A stretch of DNA of 64,000 nucleotides from Nesterenkonia ebinurensis (GTDB lineage: Bacteria > Actinomycetota > Actinomycetes > Actinomycetales > Micrococcaceae), in NCBI RefSeq assembly GCF_008711175.1, contig NZ_VWNF01000047.1, positions 1-64,000 on the forward strand. Reading direction: 5' to 3'. Numbering within the stretch: the first letter of the stretch is position 1; each line of letters opens with the position of its first letter. This document shows, piece by piece, positions 8,650 through 18,006 of this stretch. Both the position numbers and the translations under genes were made by a program. The notes under the pieces are model-generated. The model was not told the DNA's origin and made no database searches. It saw only the letters and a list, made by a program, of their open reading frames with translations.

Positions 8650-11600
8650 ATGACGGTCTCGATGAGGGTTATGTCGGCCGGCGATGGCTATAAGTACCTG
8701 CTGCGCTCGGTCGCCGCTGTAGACGGCGACCGCAGTCTCTCGACTCCTTTGACGAGGTACTACGCGGAGGCGGGAACACCGCCGGGCCAGTGGCTCGGTT
8801 CTGGTGTCGCCGCGCTCGGCCAAGGCCAGCTTGCAGTGGGCGATCGAGTGTCCGAGGCGCAGCTTCAGCTTTTGATGGGGATGGGCCGCGACCCCATCAC
8901 CGGGGACCCCCTCGGGCTGGCGTTCCCGAGCTACAAGTACGTGGCCGAGCGGATCGACGCCCGCATCGCCGACCTCGACGCGAGCCTGAGTCCTGGAGCG
9001 AAGGGTGAGGCGGTGGCACGGATCGAGGTCGAGGAGACCGAGCGTGCGACGCGCCGGGCGGTGGCGGGGTTCGACTTCACCTTCTCGATTCCGAAGTCCG
9101 CCTCGGCGTTGTGGGCGGTCGCTGACGCCGGGACGCAGGCGTTGATCGGGGAGGCGCATCATGCGGCGGTTGCAGAGGTGGTTGCGTTCATGGAGCGCGA
9201 GGTTGCAGCCACCCGTACCGGTGCAACCGCCGGTGACGGGGCCGTTGCACAGGTCGATGTCACCGGGCTGGTGGCGACGGCGTTCGATCACTTCGACTCC
9301 CGCGCCGGCGACCCCCACCTGCACACCCACGTCGTCATCTCCAACAAAGTCCCGACCGCCCTCGACGGGAAGTGGCGGAGCCTGGATGGGCGTCCGATGC
9401 ACGCCGCGGTGGTCGCGCTCTCGGAGCTGCATGAGGCGGTGTTCGCCGACCACATGACCCGCACCTTCGGTGTCGAATGGGAGGCCCGTGACATGGGCCG
9501 AGACCGCAACCCCGCCTGGGCGATCAGCACCGTCCCGGAGGAACTGGTGGCCGAGTTCTCCACCCGCGCAAGGCACATCGACACCGAGACCGACCGCCTC
9601 ATCGCCAACTACGTGAGCAAGCACGGCCGACGTCCGTCCCCAGCGACGATCATGAAGCTCCGCGCCCAAGCCACGCTGTCCACGCGGCCCGAGAAGGAGG
9701 TCCGATCGCTGGCCGACCTCACCGCCGACTGGCGCACCCGCGCCACCGGGGTGCTCGGCCGCGACGCCACCACCTGGGCACGTGAGGTGACCGAAAACGG
9801 CAAGCCGTTGCTGCTGCGAGCCGATGACGTACCGCTCGATGCCATCGGCGAACTCGGGCAGACCGTGGTCGAGGTGGTCGGTGAGAAACGGTCCACCTGG
9901 CGGCGGTGGAACCTGATGGCGGAGGCGTCGCGACAGACGATGGGCTGGCGCTTCGCCACCATTCAAGATCGCGAAGCCGTCGTGGGGATGATCGCCGACG
10001 CCGCCGAACAGGCCTCGTTGCGGTTGACGCCGCCCGATCTTGCGACCTCACCCGTGGCGTTCCGGCGGGTGGACGGCACGAGCGTGTTCCGCCCGAAGCA
10101 CTCGACTGTGTTCTCCTCCGAGCTGCTGCTCGACGCCGAGGATCGACTGCTCGACCGCTCCCGCACAATGACCGCACCCACCGTGCCTGTAGCAGCGGTC
10201 GAGAAGACCACCGCACGGCCCGATGCCGAGGGACGGATGCTCGGTGAGGACCAGGCCGACGCTCTAATGAAGATCGCCATCTCCGGCCGCGTCGTCGATG
10301 TGCTCGTCGGCCCAGCCGGCGCGGGGAAGACGACGGCAATGTCGGCGTTGCGGCAGGCGTGGGAGAAGGAACACGGCGCCGGATCCGTGGTTGGACTCGC
10401 ACCGTCTGCGGTCGCGGCGCAGGTCCTCGCAGACGACCTCCGGATCGCGACGGAGAACACCGCGAAGTGGTGGCAGAACCACCTCGTCCACGGCGAGGAC
10501 TTCCGGGCCGGTCAGCTCGTCATCATCGACGAAGCCTCCCTCGCAGGCACCCTCTCGTTGGACCGGATCACGCACCTGGCCGAACGAGCTGGGGCGAAGG
10601 TGCTGCTGGTCGGTGACTACGCCCAGCTCCAGTCCGTGGATGCCGGCGGCGCGTTCGGGCTCCTCGTCGGTGACCGGGACGATGCGCCCGAGCTGGTCGA
10701 CGTGCACCGCTTCGCCAACGCCTGGGAGAAGACCGCCTCCCTCGCATTGCGGCACGGACGCACGCAGGTGATCGACACCTACCTCGACCACGACCGCGTC
10801 CACGACGGTGACGCCGAGGCGATGACCGACGCCGCCTACATCGCCTGGCGCGCCGACCGGGAGCGCGGTTTGGTGTCGGTGCTGGTTGCTGAGACCCGCG
10901 ACCACGTGACCACCCTCAACCAGCGCGCCCGTGCCGATCTGATCCTCGAGGGCACGTTGAAGCCCGGTCGGGAGGTCGAGTTGAACGACGGCACCATCTC
11001 CGGGGTGGGGGACACGATCATCACCCGACGTAACGACCGCCGCCTACGCAACGGGACGACCTGGGTGCGCAACGGTGACACCTGGACCATCACCGACGTC
11101 CGTGACGACGGGTCGGTCACGATCCGCAAGACCGGCCGCCGGTTCGGTGGCTCCATCGTCCTCCCCGCCTCCTATGTGACCGATCACGTTGATCTTGGTT
11201 ACGCGATCACCGCCCACCGCGCACAGGGCGTCACCGTCGATACCGCGCACGTCCTGGTGGAGCCGACCACCACGCGGGAGAACCTCTACGTCGCGATGAC
11301 TCGCGGCAAGCACTCCAACCGCGCCTACGTGATCCTCGACCGCGCCGACGAGCACGCCCACCCGCATCCCGCTGACGACCCCGACGCCACCGGCAGGTCG
11401 GTGCTCTACGGCGTCCTGCACCATGTGGGTGCCGAACTGTCCGCGCACGAGACCGTCACCGCCGAACACGAGCAGTGGGGCACGATCGCCCAGCTCGCCG
11501 CGGAGTACGAGACCATCGCCGGCGCAGCCCAACACGACCGCTGGGTGACTCTTGTCCGCGCCGCCGGCCTCACGTCGGAGCAGGCCGAGGCGGTCGTGGA

Positions 11601-12195
11601 GTCGGAGACCTTCGGTGCGCTCACCGCCGAGCTGCGCAGGGCGGAGGCCAACCACCACGACCTGGACCGGTTGTTCCCGCGCCTGGTCGCCGCGCGCGAC
11701 CTCGCCGACGCTGACGACCTCGCCTCGGTCCTGCACCACCGGCTCGCCCGCGCCACCACTCGCCCGGCCGGGTCCGGGCGCGCCCGCAAGAGCCCCAGGC
11801 TGATCGCTGGGCTCATCCCGCCTGCCCAGGGCAAGATGAGCGACGACATGCGTCACGCCCTCGATGAGCGGCGTGACCTGATCGAGCACCGAGCCGATAC
11901 CGTCCTCGACACCGCTCTCGACCAGGGCGCCGCCTGGATCACACCCCTTGGGACACCGCCGCGGACGGCAGCCCAGCGGCGGGCATGGCGCCGGCAGGCC
12001 AGGACGGTCGCGGCCTACCGCGACCGATACGGCATCACCGACGACACACCCCTGGGTGCTCTGCCCGCGTCGACCGCGCAGAAGATCGACGCCGCCCGCG
12101 CGAAGATCGCCCTCGACCACGCCAGCCGAATCATCAACAGCGCGCATGAGCCCACGACGCGTCGCACGCAGGAGCGGGACCCGCTCAGTCTGTAA
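8650..12195 (+). CDS. MobF-family (TrwC/TraI-type) relaxase-helicase
   Basis: This 1181-residue protein would nick the element at its transfer origin and unwind it for conjugation. The N-terminal relaxase domain starts MTVSMRVMSAGDGYKYLL, has the catalytic tyrosine region TRYYAEAGTPPG, and the three-histidine metal site FDHFDSRAGDPHLHTHVVI near residue 220. The C-terminal helicase has Walker A (VGPAGAGKTTAM, about residue 550), Walker B (LVIIDEASLAGTL) and the late helicase motif (GYAITAHRAQGVTVDTAHVL). ATG at 8650 matches the usual N-terminus; GTG at 8614 is in frame upstream. No type IV secretion genes are in the window, so the element is at least mobilizable. Confidence 0.93.
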   Translation: MTVSMRVMSAGDGYKYLLRSVAAVDGDRSLSTPLTRYYAEAGTPPGQWLGSGVAALGQGQLAVGDRVSEAQLQLLMGMGRDPITGDPLGLAFPSYKYVAERIDARIADLDASLSPGAKGEAVARIEVEETERATRRAVAGFDFTFSIPKSASALWAVADAGTQALIGEAHHAAVAEVVAFMEREVAATRTGATAGDGAVAQVDVTGLVATAFDHFDSRAGDPHLHTHVVISNKVPTALDGKWRSLDGRPMHAAVVALSELHEAVFADHMTRTFGVEWEARDMGRDRNPAWAISTVPEELVAEFSTRARHIDTETDRLIANYVSKHGRRPSPATIMKLRAQATLSTRPEKEVRSLADLTADWRTRATGVLGRDATTWAREVTENGKPLLLRADDVPLDAIGELGQTVVEVVGEKRSTWRRWNLMAEASRQTMGWRFATIQDREAVVGMIADAAEQASLRLTPPDLATSPVAFRRVDGTSVFRPKHSTVFSSELLLDAEDRLLDRSRTMTAPTVPVAAVEKTTARPDAEGRMLGEDQADALMKIAISGRVVDVLVGPAGAGKTTAMSALRQAWEKEHGAGSVVGLAPSAVAAQVLADDLRIATENTAKWWQNHLVHGEDFRAGQLVIIDEASLAGTLSLDRITHLAERAGAKVLLVGDYAQLQSVDAGGAFGLLVGDRDDAPELVDVHRFANAWEKTASLALRHGRTQVIDTYLDHDRVHDGDAEAMTDAAYIAWRADRERGLVSVLVAETRDHVTTLNQRARADLILEGTLKPGREVELNDGTISGVGDTIITRRNDRRLRNGTTWVRNGDTWTITDVRDDGSVTIRKTGRRFGGSIVLPASYVTDHVDLGYAITAHRAQGVTVDTAHVLVEPTTTRENLYVAMTRGKHSNRAYVILDRADEHAHPHPADDPDATGRSVLYGVLHHVGAELSAHETVTAEHEQWGTIAQLAAEYETIAGAAQHDRWVTLVRAAGLTSEQAEAVVESETFGALTAELRRAEANHHDLDRLFPRLVAARDLADADDLASVLHHRLARATTRPAGSGRARKSPRLIAGLIPPAQGKMSDDMRHALDERRDLIEHRADTVLDTALDQGAAWITPLGTPPRTAAQRRAWRRQARTVAAYRDRYGITDDTPLGALPASTAQKIDAARAKIALDHASRIINSAHEPTTRRTQERDPLSL

Positions 12196-12273
12196 TCACA
12201 TGAACCTGAAGCAGGCTTGGCCGATCCACAAGACCCGCACCACGCAGGTCCAGCCTCTGAGCGACCGTCTCGA

Positions 12274-13419
12274 TCACAGGCCCGTCACGGTGCCGTCGAT
12301 GGAGACGGGGGCTGGGTCGGGTTCGTTCACGTAGACCTGCGGCGGGGTCCAGGCGGCCCGCAGACGTCGCGCGCCCTGGTGGGAGGGGCCGAGCGCGAAC
12401 GAGTCGATCCTGGACGCGGCCTGGTCGGTGATCAGCTTCTCGGCGAACAGCAGGCGCGCCACCGGCCGCAGGACGCTGTCGTCCAGGCCCAGTCCCCGCA
12501 GTGGCGCCAGGGGATCGATCGGCCGCGCCATCCACCCCATCTGTTGACCGAGCAGCGAGGTGCCGAAGAGCCCGTCGGACAGCGCCCGCTGCCCGACCTC
12601 GTCGGCCGATATCCCATTGATGGAGGCGCGCATGGTCGAGCCTCGCTGCTCCTGGGTGACCAACGTCAGCCGCTCCTCATGACCGATCGTCGAGACGGTC
12701 CTAGTGGATAGCTCCACGATCTGCACCGGCAGCGCGGTATGAGGGGAGGCGAACGGGACACCGCCGGCCCGGTTGTCCCGCAGCCGCACCAGCTCGGCAT
12801 GGACCGCGTCGCTGCGCACCGCCGCGGTGAGCGAGATCGTCTTCCCGTCGTTGGTGATCTCCCGCGCACGAAACAGCGTCCGGCCCGCCCGCACCCACGG
12901 CGCCAGCTCCTCCGCAGCCAAGTCCTCCAGACGACGCCGCACCCGCCGACCGAGGTCGTCCGGGTCACTCCACGGACTCGTCGTGTACAGGTTGCGGGCA
13001 CCCTGGATCAGATCGCGCTGCGCACCATCCATCTCCCCGCCGGTCTCGCCGTGCACGAACAGGCACAGCCGCAAGCCGTTGCGCTCGGCCTCCAAGAACT
13101 CAGCATGCGTGGCCGAGTACCCGTCGGGCATCCGCACGCCGTAACGCGAACCCCACATGCCCACGTAGACCTCGGAGCTGCGAACCCCGGAGAGGTAGGC
13201 CTGCTCGGCCGAGATGTCCTGCGCTCCGAGATCCTCGAACATCACCGCCATCGCCCCGACCGACTCGATCGCTGCCCGCACCGCGGCCCGCTCGTCGGGC
13301 ATGTCGGTGATCAGGCTGGACACGAACACTCGCCGCCCGCTCGCCCACGCCCGCACATCCTCCCCGGCGGCAGCCAGGGAGGCCGAGCGCTGGTCGATCA
13401 GCAACGACGCATCATCCAT
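12274..13419 (-). CDS. DUF4062-domain protein
   Basis: The 381-residue protein carries an N-terminal DUF4062 domain (VFVSSLITDMPDERAAVRAA at about residue 31, followed by VYVGMWGSRYG and HAEFLEAERNGLRLCLFV). This Rossmann-like fold is common at the N-terminus of NLR-like and other conflict proteins and is distantly like TIR or deoxyribosyltransferase folds. The rest, with no recognisable ATPase, is alpha/beta and ends in a Pro-rich tail. The start has GAGG six bases upstream. Its place between the relaxase and an IetAS anti-phage pair makes a defence role plausible, but nothing in the sequence proves it. Confidence 0.8.
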   Translation of the reverse strand: MDDASLLIDQRSASLAAAGEDVRAWASGRRVFVSSLITDMPDERAAVRAAIESVGAMAVMFEDLGAQDISAEQAYLSGVRSSEVYVGMWGSRYGVRMPDGYSATHAEFLEAERNGLRLCLFVHGETGGEMDGAQRDLIQGARNLYTTSPWSDPDDLGRRVRRRLEDLAAEELAPWVRAGRTLFRAREITNDGKTISLTAAVRSDAVHAELVRLRDNRAGGVPFASPHTALPVQIVELSTRTVSTIGHEERLTLVTQEQRGSTMRASINGISADEVGQRALSDGLFGTSLLGQQMGWMARPIDPLAPLRGLGLDDSVLRPVARLLFAEKLITDQAASRIDSFALGPSHQGARRLRAAWTPPQVYVNEPDPAPVSIDGTVTGL

Positions 13420-13530
13420 GCCTCAAGTCCACCACGGACACGCCCAGACGCGGAGCGCACACGCGAGCCGCACACCCAGCGAGGGCGGGCGCCAGGTCAC
13501 CTTCGCCTCTTCCCGGTGTCTGCGCGGCGT

Positions 13531-13652
13531 CGTAAAGTAGTTCCTGAGGCGGCCTCTTATGCGGCGCTGTCGCTCCTCGCGACGGTATGACCTTCCCGGG
13601 AACGGGCGGTCCTTTCAGGTTCTTGTCGCCGAACCCTTGAAGAGGTCTGTCC
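13531..13652 (+). promoter_or_regulatory. Conserved leader upstream of small membrane protein, copy 1
   Basis: The 120 bases before the gene match the leader at 22990-23127 block by block. Shared blocks are GTAAAGT, GAGGCG, a GTCGC/GCGAC stem, GACC plus CCCGG plus AAC, and a block like GTCCTTTCAGGTTCTTGTCG just before the start. The GTCGC...GCGAC arms are kept while the loop between them differs (TCCTC here, CCCCAGC in copy 2), which favours a structured RNA. TAAAGT is also a plausible -10 box and recurs before ietA (14337). I do not recognise it as a named riboswitch. Confidence 0.55.
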
Positions 13653-14006
13653 ATGTTCCGACTTATCTGGGCTCTCAGCGTCCACACCCGCTACTTCCTG
13701 CGCCGCTACATGCCCACCAACGTCCTGCTCGACGCCATCCGCACCCGCCGCGGACTGCGCTGGGGCCTGCCGGCGATGCTGCTGACCATCTCGTACCTGT
13801 ACGCCGTGAACCTCTGCGTGCAACTCATCGCCGGCGGCGGTCCCGGGTGGCTGCACCTGCTCGTGCTGCTGTTCATCTACAACGCGATGAAGTTCGCCAT
13901 CATGGGACCGGTCAGCCTCGTCCTCCTGCTCCGCGCCCGCCTCCGCGAGCACGCCGCCCGCCGCCGCGAGCAGCGTGCCGACCACCGGCCTATGGTCGCC
14001 GCGTAG
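13653..14006 (+). CDS. Small two-helix membrane protein, paralogue 1
   Basis: The 117-residue protein starts MFRLIWALSVHTRYFLRRYM and contains two hydrophobic segments (WGLPAMLLTISYLYAVNLCV and WLHLLVLLFIYNAMKFAIMG running into VSLVLLL), with Arg-rich cytoplasmic flanks. Proteins of this kind occur on many actinobacterial plasmids and integrated elements and are often mislabelled sulfate permease. No catalytic motif is visible. It is paralogous to the protein at 23128-23511 and shares its leader. GAAGAGG lies about 7 nt before the start. Its function is unknown. Confidence 0.82.
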   Translation: MFRLIWALSVHTRYFLRRYMPTNVLLDAIRTRRGLRWGLPAMLLTISYLYAVNLCVQLIAGGGPGWLHLLVLLFIYNAMKFAIMGPVSLVLLLRARLREHAARRREQRADHRPMVAA

Positions 14007-14381
14007 GAGCGGGTGTGTGATGGGCGCGTACGTGAAAAGACCGCCCGGCGCCGCTACGACAGTTCACCGTCCGCGCGGTGCCCCGTGACCCGCCCGACCT
14101 GCACAAGCTCTGCGAAGCCCTGATCCGCCTCACCCTGCAAGAGGTCGGCCAGTCACGGGCGCACCGCCGCGCAGATGAGGCTCCCGAGACCTACCGGAGC
14201 CCAGGACAGCCGGACTCAGCACGAGAGAATGACTGAGCCCCGGCGACGTGACCGAGGTCAGAGGTCCACGGGGGCTTGCGGTGTTCAGGGTAGCCGCGGT
14301 GTCGGCGAGGCTCGCTAGCCTCAGAGCCGCCGCCGGTAAAGTAGTCAGCAAACGATGACGGGCAACTGAGGGAGGCAGACC
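14007..14381. other. Gap before ietA
   Basis: The first two thirds hold a possible frameshifted small gene (separate entry, 14020-14236). The remainder carries a promoter-like TAAAGT at 14337-14342 and the ribosome binding site GGGAGG for ietA. I see no RNA gene here. Confidence 0.5.
14020..14236 (+). pseudogene. Possible small helical protein, frameshifted in an A-run
   Basis: ATG at 14020, preceded by GGAG, opens MGAYVK. The frame that then looks protein-like is one base over and runs to TGA at 14234-14236, reading DRPAPLRQFTVRAVPRDPPD and LHKLCEALIRLTLQEVGQSR. Removing one A from the AAAA run at 14035-14038 joins the two into a 71-residue product resembling small proteins of actinobacterial conjugative elements. 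As written the frame is broken. A sequencing error, a real mutation or slippage would explain it. Confidence 0.42.
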
Positions 14382-15338
14382 ATGGCGCGTGCGGACCTGC
14401 TTCTGGACCTCGTCGAGGCCGAGCGCCGTGGCGATCGCGACCGCTTCCGCGTCCTCGTCGAAGCAGTCATCGCTGAGGAGCGAGCCAACCAGCATCATCT
14501 CGTCGCCGACCGCCTCTCCGAGCTGATCACCACCACCGGACAGAGCGCCCCGCGTGATGACCGCGCCGCAGCCATGCGTGACCTGGTGCAGGAGATCGTT
14601 CCTCATCGGCGCCTGGACGAGTTGGAGCTTGCTCCGGTACCGCACCGGGTCGTCACCGAGCTGATCGAAGAGCAGAAGCGCGCCGAGCTGCTGCGCAGCT
14701 ACGGGATCGAGCCCCGCAATCGACTGCTGCTGTCCGGCCCGCCGGGCAACGGCAAGACCAGCGTCGCCGAGGCCATCGCCTCGGAGCTGATGCTGCCGTT
14801 CTACGTCATCCGCTACGAGGGGGTTGTATCCAGCTTCCTGGGCGAGACCGCCGCACGGCTCGACAACGCCTTCGAGTTCGCCCGCACCCGCCGCTGCGTG
14901 CTGTTCTTCGACGAACTCGACACCATCGCCAAAGAGCGATCAGACGAGCACGAGACCGGGGAGATCAAGCGGGTGGTCTCGACCCTGCTGCTCCAGATCG
15001 ACCAGCTTCCCCCACATGTGCTGCTGGTCGGAGCGACCAACCACAGCGAACTTCTCGACCGGGCCGCGTGGCGACGCTTCCAGATTCGCGCTGAACTCGA
15101 ACCGCCCAGTCGTGCACAGGCCACCCGCTTCCTGGAACGCCTCGCCGCCCGCTTGGGCGGCGACCTCGGATTCGCCCCCCGGACCCTGGCGGACAAGCTC
15201 GCGGGAGCGAGCTTCTCCGAGCTGGAGGAGTTCGCGTTGGACGTGCGCCGCAGAGCCGTGCTCGACCTGCCCGACAGCAACCTCCGGCGGATCGTCCAGG
15301 AGCGTCTTGAGCACAGGCGAGATCAGGCGGCGGGGTGA
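14382..15338 (+). CDS. ietA: IetA, AAA ATPase of an IetAS anti-phage system
   Basis: The 318-residue protein is a single-domain AAA+ ATPase: a helical N-terminus of about 100 residues, Walker A (LLLSGPPGNGKTSVAEA, about residue 120), pore-loop-like YEGVVSSFLGETAARL, Walker B (CVLFFDELDTIA, about residue 174), sensor 1 (LLVGATNHSELLDRA), arginine finger (WRRFQI) and a small lid domain. It is followed by a subtilase gene whose start overlaps its stop (GTGA). An AAA ATPase directly coupled to a large S8 peptidase is the described IetAS anti-phage arrangement. The ATPase presumably controls or feeds the protease; the mechanism is not known to me. A strong GGGAGG ribosome binding site precedes ATG 14382. 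Confidence 0.85.
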   Translation: MARADLLLDLVEAERRGDRDRFRVLVEAVIAEERANQHHLVADRLSELITTTGQSAPRDDRAAAMRDLVQEIVPHRRLDELELAPVPHRVVTELIEEQKRAELLRSYGIEPRNRLLLSGPPGNGKTSVAEAIASELMLPFYVIRYEGVVSSFLGETAARLDNAFEFARTRRCVLFFDELDTIAKERSDEHETGEIKRVVSTLLLQIDQLPPHVLLVGATNHSELLDRAAWRRFQIRAELEPPSRAQATRFLERLAARLGGDLGFAPRTLADKLAGASFSELEEFALDVRRRAVLDLPDSNLRRIVQERLEHRRDQAAG

Positions 15339-17950
15339 CCGCGGAGCGCCGGCCGCTCCTGGCGTTCGGGTTGCCAACGGTGGTAGATCGGCCCAAACAA
15401 GGGACACCGAATATGCCGCGCGTGTCCAGACCCAGCGCCGGTCGGCAGGCGCAGCGGCTGACGCCGCAGTTTGGTGAGCTGAGCGCAGCGTTCGATGCCG
15501 AGCGGGCGCGTCTTTCCGCTGACACACCCGACGAGGTCGACCCGGCGCTGGTGGTCGTCTTCGACCTCGCCGGCAGCATCAAGGACTTCCGCAACGCGAT
15601 CGACCAGATCGACGGACTGGAGTTCCTGTCCGAGCTGATCGGAGATCAGTCCGACCCAGACGACGACTTCCACATGACCAAGTCCGAGAGCGGCCGCACG
15701 GACAAGCCCGTCCAGCACTCCCTGTACTTGATGATGTCGAATGCCAAGGCGATCGACGAACTCCTGCGCCTGTTCACCGCCTGGCAAGCAGACCCGTCAG
15801 CGAAATTCGCCTACGGCTTGGGCAAGTTCAAGAACGCGTTCCAGCAGCTCACCGCGATCCGACGGTGGGGACCAGAAGATCGCATCCGAGAGACCGGCCT
15901 GCGCGAGCAGTGGCAGGAGAACCTCGACGTGGTCGGTCAGTCCGTCAGCACCGTGATGGTCGAAGTCGAGCTGTGGTACCGCCGCGACGCCACACAGCGC
16001 ACCACAGCACAAGCACACGTCGAGCAGGTCATCTCCGACAGTGGCGGCCGTGTGCTCGACCGCTCCCAGATCGGCGAGATCAGCTACCACGCCCTGCTCG
16101 CGGAGCTGCCGATCCAACAGGTTCACTCGCTGCTGGCCTACGGGGCCGCGTCGATCCGGCTGCTGACCACCGACGAAGTCATGTTCGTCAACCCGTTCAC
16201 TCCCATGAGCGTCGCACCGCCGACCACAGAACCGGTCAGCGAGGTTCGCCTGCCACCCGGAGAACGCACCGACGGCCGGCCCAGAGTCGCCCTGCTGGAC
16301 GGATTGCCGTTTCCCAACCACGACGCCCTCGCCGGCCGGCTGGTCGTCGACGACCCCGACGGGCTCGGCGAGAACTACCCGCTGGCCGCGCGCCACCACG
16401 GCACCGCGATGGCCTCCCTGATCATCCACGGTGACCTCTCCGCCGACGGCGAACCGCTCGACCGGCCACTATATGTCCGGCCCATCATGCGACCCCACGA
16501 GTTCATGACAGGACACGAGCAGATCCTCCCGGACCGGCTGCTCACCGATCTGCTGCACCGCGCGGTGAAACGAATCGTCGAAGGAGAGGCCGGTCGGGGT
16601 CCGGTCGCGCCAAGCGTGCGCATCATCAACCTCTCCATCGGTGCGCAAGCCCGAGCGCTCGTGCGCCGGATGAGCCCTGTCGGACGGCTACTCGACTGGC
16701 TGGCCCACTCCTACAACCTGCTGTTCATCGTCAGCGCCGGCAACCACCTCGGCCCGCTCACGATCCCAGCCGATGCCACCAGTAACGCCGACGCGGCACG
16801 ATCCGCCGCGCTCCGGTCCGTCTACGACACCGCACTGCTGCGGGGCATCCTCCCTCCAGGCGACGCCCTCAACGCCCTGACCATCGGCGCCACCCACAGC
16901 GATGGACTCGGCGACATCGACGTGCCGGACACCGCCTGGGACATCACCCACCAGGACGGCCCAGCCCACTACGGCGCGACCGGCCCCGGGGTCGACCGCT
17001 CGGTCAAGCCCGACCTTCATTACATCGGAGGCAGGGCGCTCTACGCCCGCCCTGTCACACCGCCGGGCGGGCAGGCAACCGTCGCGGTGGAACTGGCTCA
17101 GACCGCAACCACCGGTCCAGGCCTGCAAGTAGCCGCGCCCGGGCGAGCGGGCGCAACCAACAACACCGTCTTCACCATCGGCACGAGCAACGCCACCGCG
17201 TTGGTGGCCCGCGAAGCCAGCCGCCTGTACGACATCCTCGAAGCCGGCTCCGACGATCCCGAAGACGTGCCGCTGCCGGACCCGCAGTACCACCCGCTGC
17301 TCGTGAGAGCACTCCTCGCCCACGCCAGCAGTTGGGGCGAATGGGAGGCGCGACTGCGCCGCGAACTCGGCCTCACCAACCAGCAAGCCCGCCGCCACCT
17401 GACCGCGCTCCTGGGGTACGGCCGGCTCGACACTGACCGGCTCGGAACCGCAGCCACGAACAGGGCAGTGCTGGTCGGCGGGGGACTGATCGCACGCGAC
17501 CAACGCCACACCTACGAGTTGCCGCTGCCGCCTTCGCTACGTGCACGCGCAGAGTGGCACCGCTTCACCATCACCCTCGCCTACATGGTCCCCACCGTCG
17601 GCCAGCTCAACCGCTACCGGGGCGCCAAGGTCTACTTCGCCACGCCAGACATGCAACTCGCCGGCGGCGACCGGATCGATGCCGAACACAACTCGGTCAG
17701 ACGCGGAAGCCTCCAACATGAGATCGTGCAGGGCACACGCACGATGGTGTTCGGCGACGATGGCACCTTCCCGATCCACGTCGAGTGCATGGACGATGCC
17801 CAACGGCTCGGCGCCGGCAAGACCGTGCGATACGCGCTCGTGGTGTCCGTAGAGACCGCGGAGCAGACATCGACCACCATCCATGACGAGGTACGGGCGA
17901 GACTGCGCCAGCAGGTTCGCGATCGCGCACGCGGTCGGGTGCAGAGCTGA
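15335..17950 (+). CDS. ietS: IetS, S8 (subtilisin-like) peptidase of an IetAS anti-phage system
   Basis: This 871-residue protein has a long N-terminal region without a signal peptide and a central subtilase domain. The triad residues are visible: Asp322 (VALLDGLPFPN), His355 (ARHHGTAMASL) and Ser618 (IGTSNATAL), with the oxyanion asparagine in SAGNHLG. An extra beta-rich C-terminal domain follows (LPLPPSLRARAEWHRFTITL). The absence of a secretion signal points to a cytoplasmic protease, as expected for immunity rather than nutrition. GTG 15335 overlaps the ietA stop by 4 bp. A later start in the same frame near 15412 (ATG) is possible but would break the coupling. Confidence 0.86.
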   Translation: MTAERRPLLAFGLPTVVDRPKQGTPNMPRVSRPSAGRQAQRLTPQFGELSAAFDAERARLSADTPDEVDPALVVVFDLAGSIKDFRNAIDQIDGLEFLSELIGDQSDPDDDFHMTKSESGRTDKPVQHSLYLMMSNAKAIDELLRLFTAWQADPSAKFAYGLGKFKNAFQQLTAIRRWGPEDRIRETGLREQWQENLDVVGQSVSTVMVEVELWYRRDATQRTTAQAHVEQVISDSGGRVLDRSQIGEISYHALLAELPIQQVHSLLAYGAASIRLLTTDEVMFVNPFTPMSVAPPTTEPVSEVRLPPGERTDGRPRVALLDGLPFPNHDALAGRLVVDDPDGLGENYPLAARHHGTAMASLIIHGDLSADGEPLDRPLYVRPIMRPHEFMTGHEQILPDRLLTDLLHRAVKRIVEGEAGRGPVAPSVRIINLSIGAQARALVRRMSPVGRLLDWLAHSYNLLFIVSAGNHLGPLTIPADATSNADAARSAALRSVYDTALLRGILPPGDALNALTIGATHSDGLGDIDVPDTAWDITHQDGPAHYGATGPGVDRSVKPDLHYIGGRALYARPVTPPGGQATVAVELAQTATTGPGLQVAAPGRAGATNNTVFTIGTSNATALVAREASRLYDILEAGSDDPEDVPLPDPQYHPLLVRALLAHASSWGEWEARLRRELGLTNQQARRHLTALLGYGRLDTDRLGTAATNRAVLVGGGLIARDQRHTYELPLPPSLRARAEWHRFTITLAYMVPTVGQLNRYRGAKVYFATPDMQLAGGDRIDAEHNSVRRGSLQHEIVQGTRTMVFGDDGTFPIHVECMDDAQRLGAGKTVRYALVVSVETAEQTSTTIHDEVRARLRQQVRDRARGRVQS

Positions 17951-18006
17951 TGCGCCCGCGAAGCGAGCGGGCGCTGCTCACACATTTGCGAAGCGAGTCG
18001 CTGTGA
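17950..18006 (+). other. 18-codon leader ORF and hairpin between ietS and the SIR2 gene
   Basis: An ATG overlapping the ietS stop (TGATG, 17948-17952) opens MRPRSERALLTHLRSESL, and its TGA (18004-18006) overlaps the GTG start of the SIR2 gene at 18003. The segment also holds an 8-bp perfect stem (17952-17959 with 17967-17974, loop GAAGCGA) and the 10-base direct repeat GCGAAGCGAG. It could couple translation of the SIR2 protein to ietS. There is no T-run, so it is not an ordinary terminator. Confidence 0.4.
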
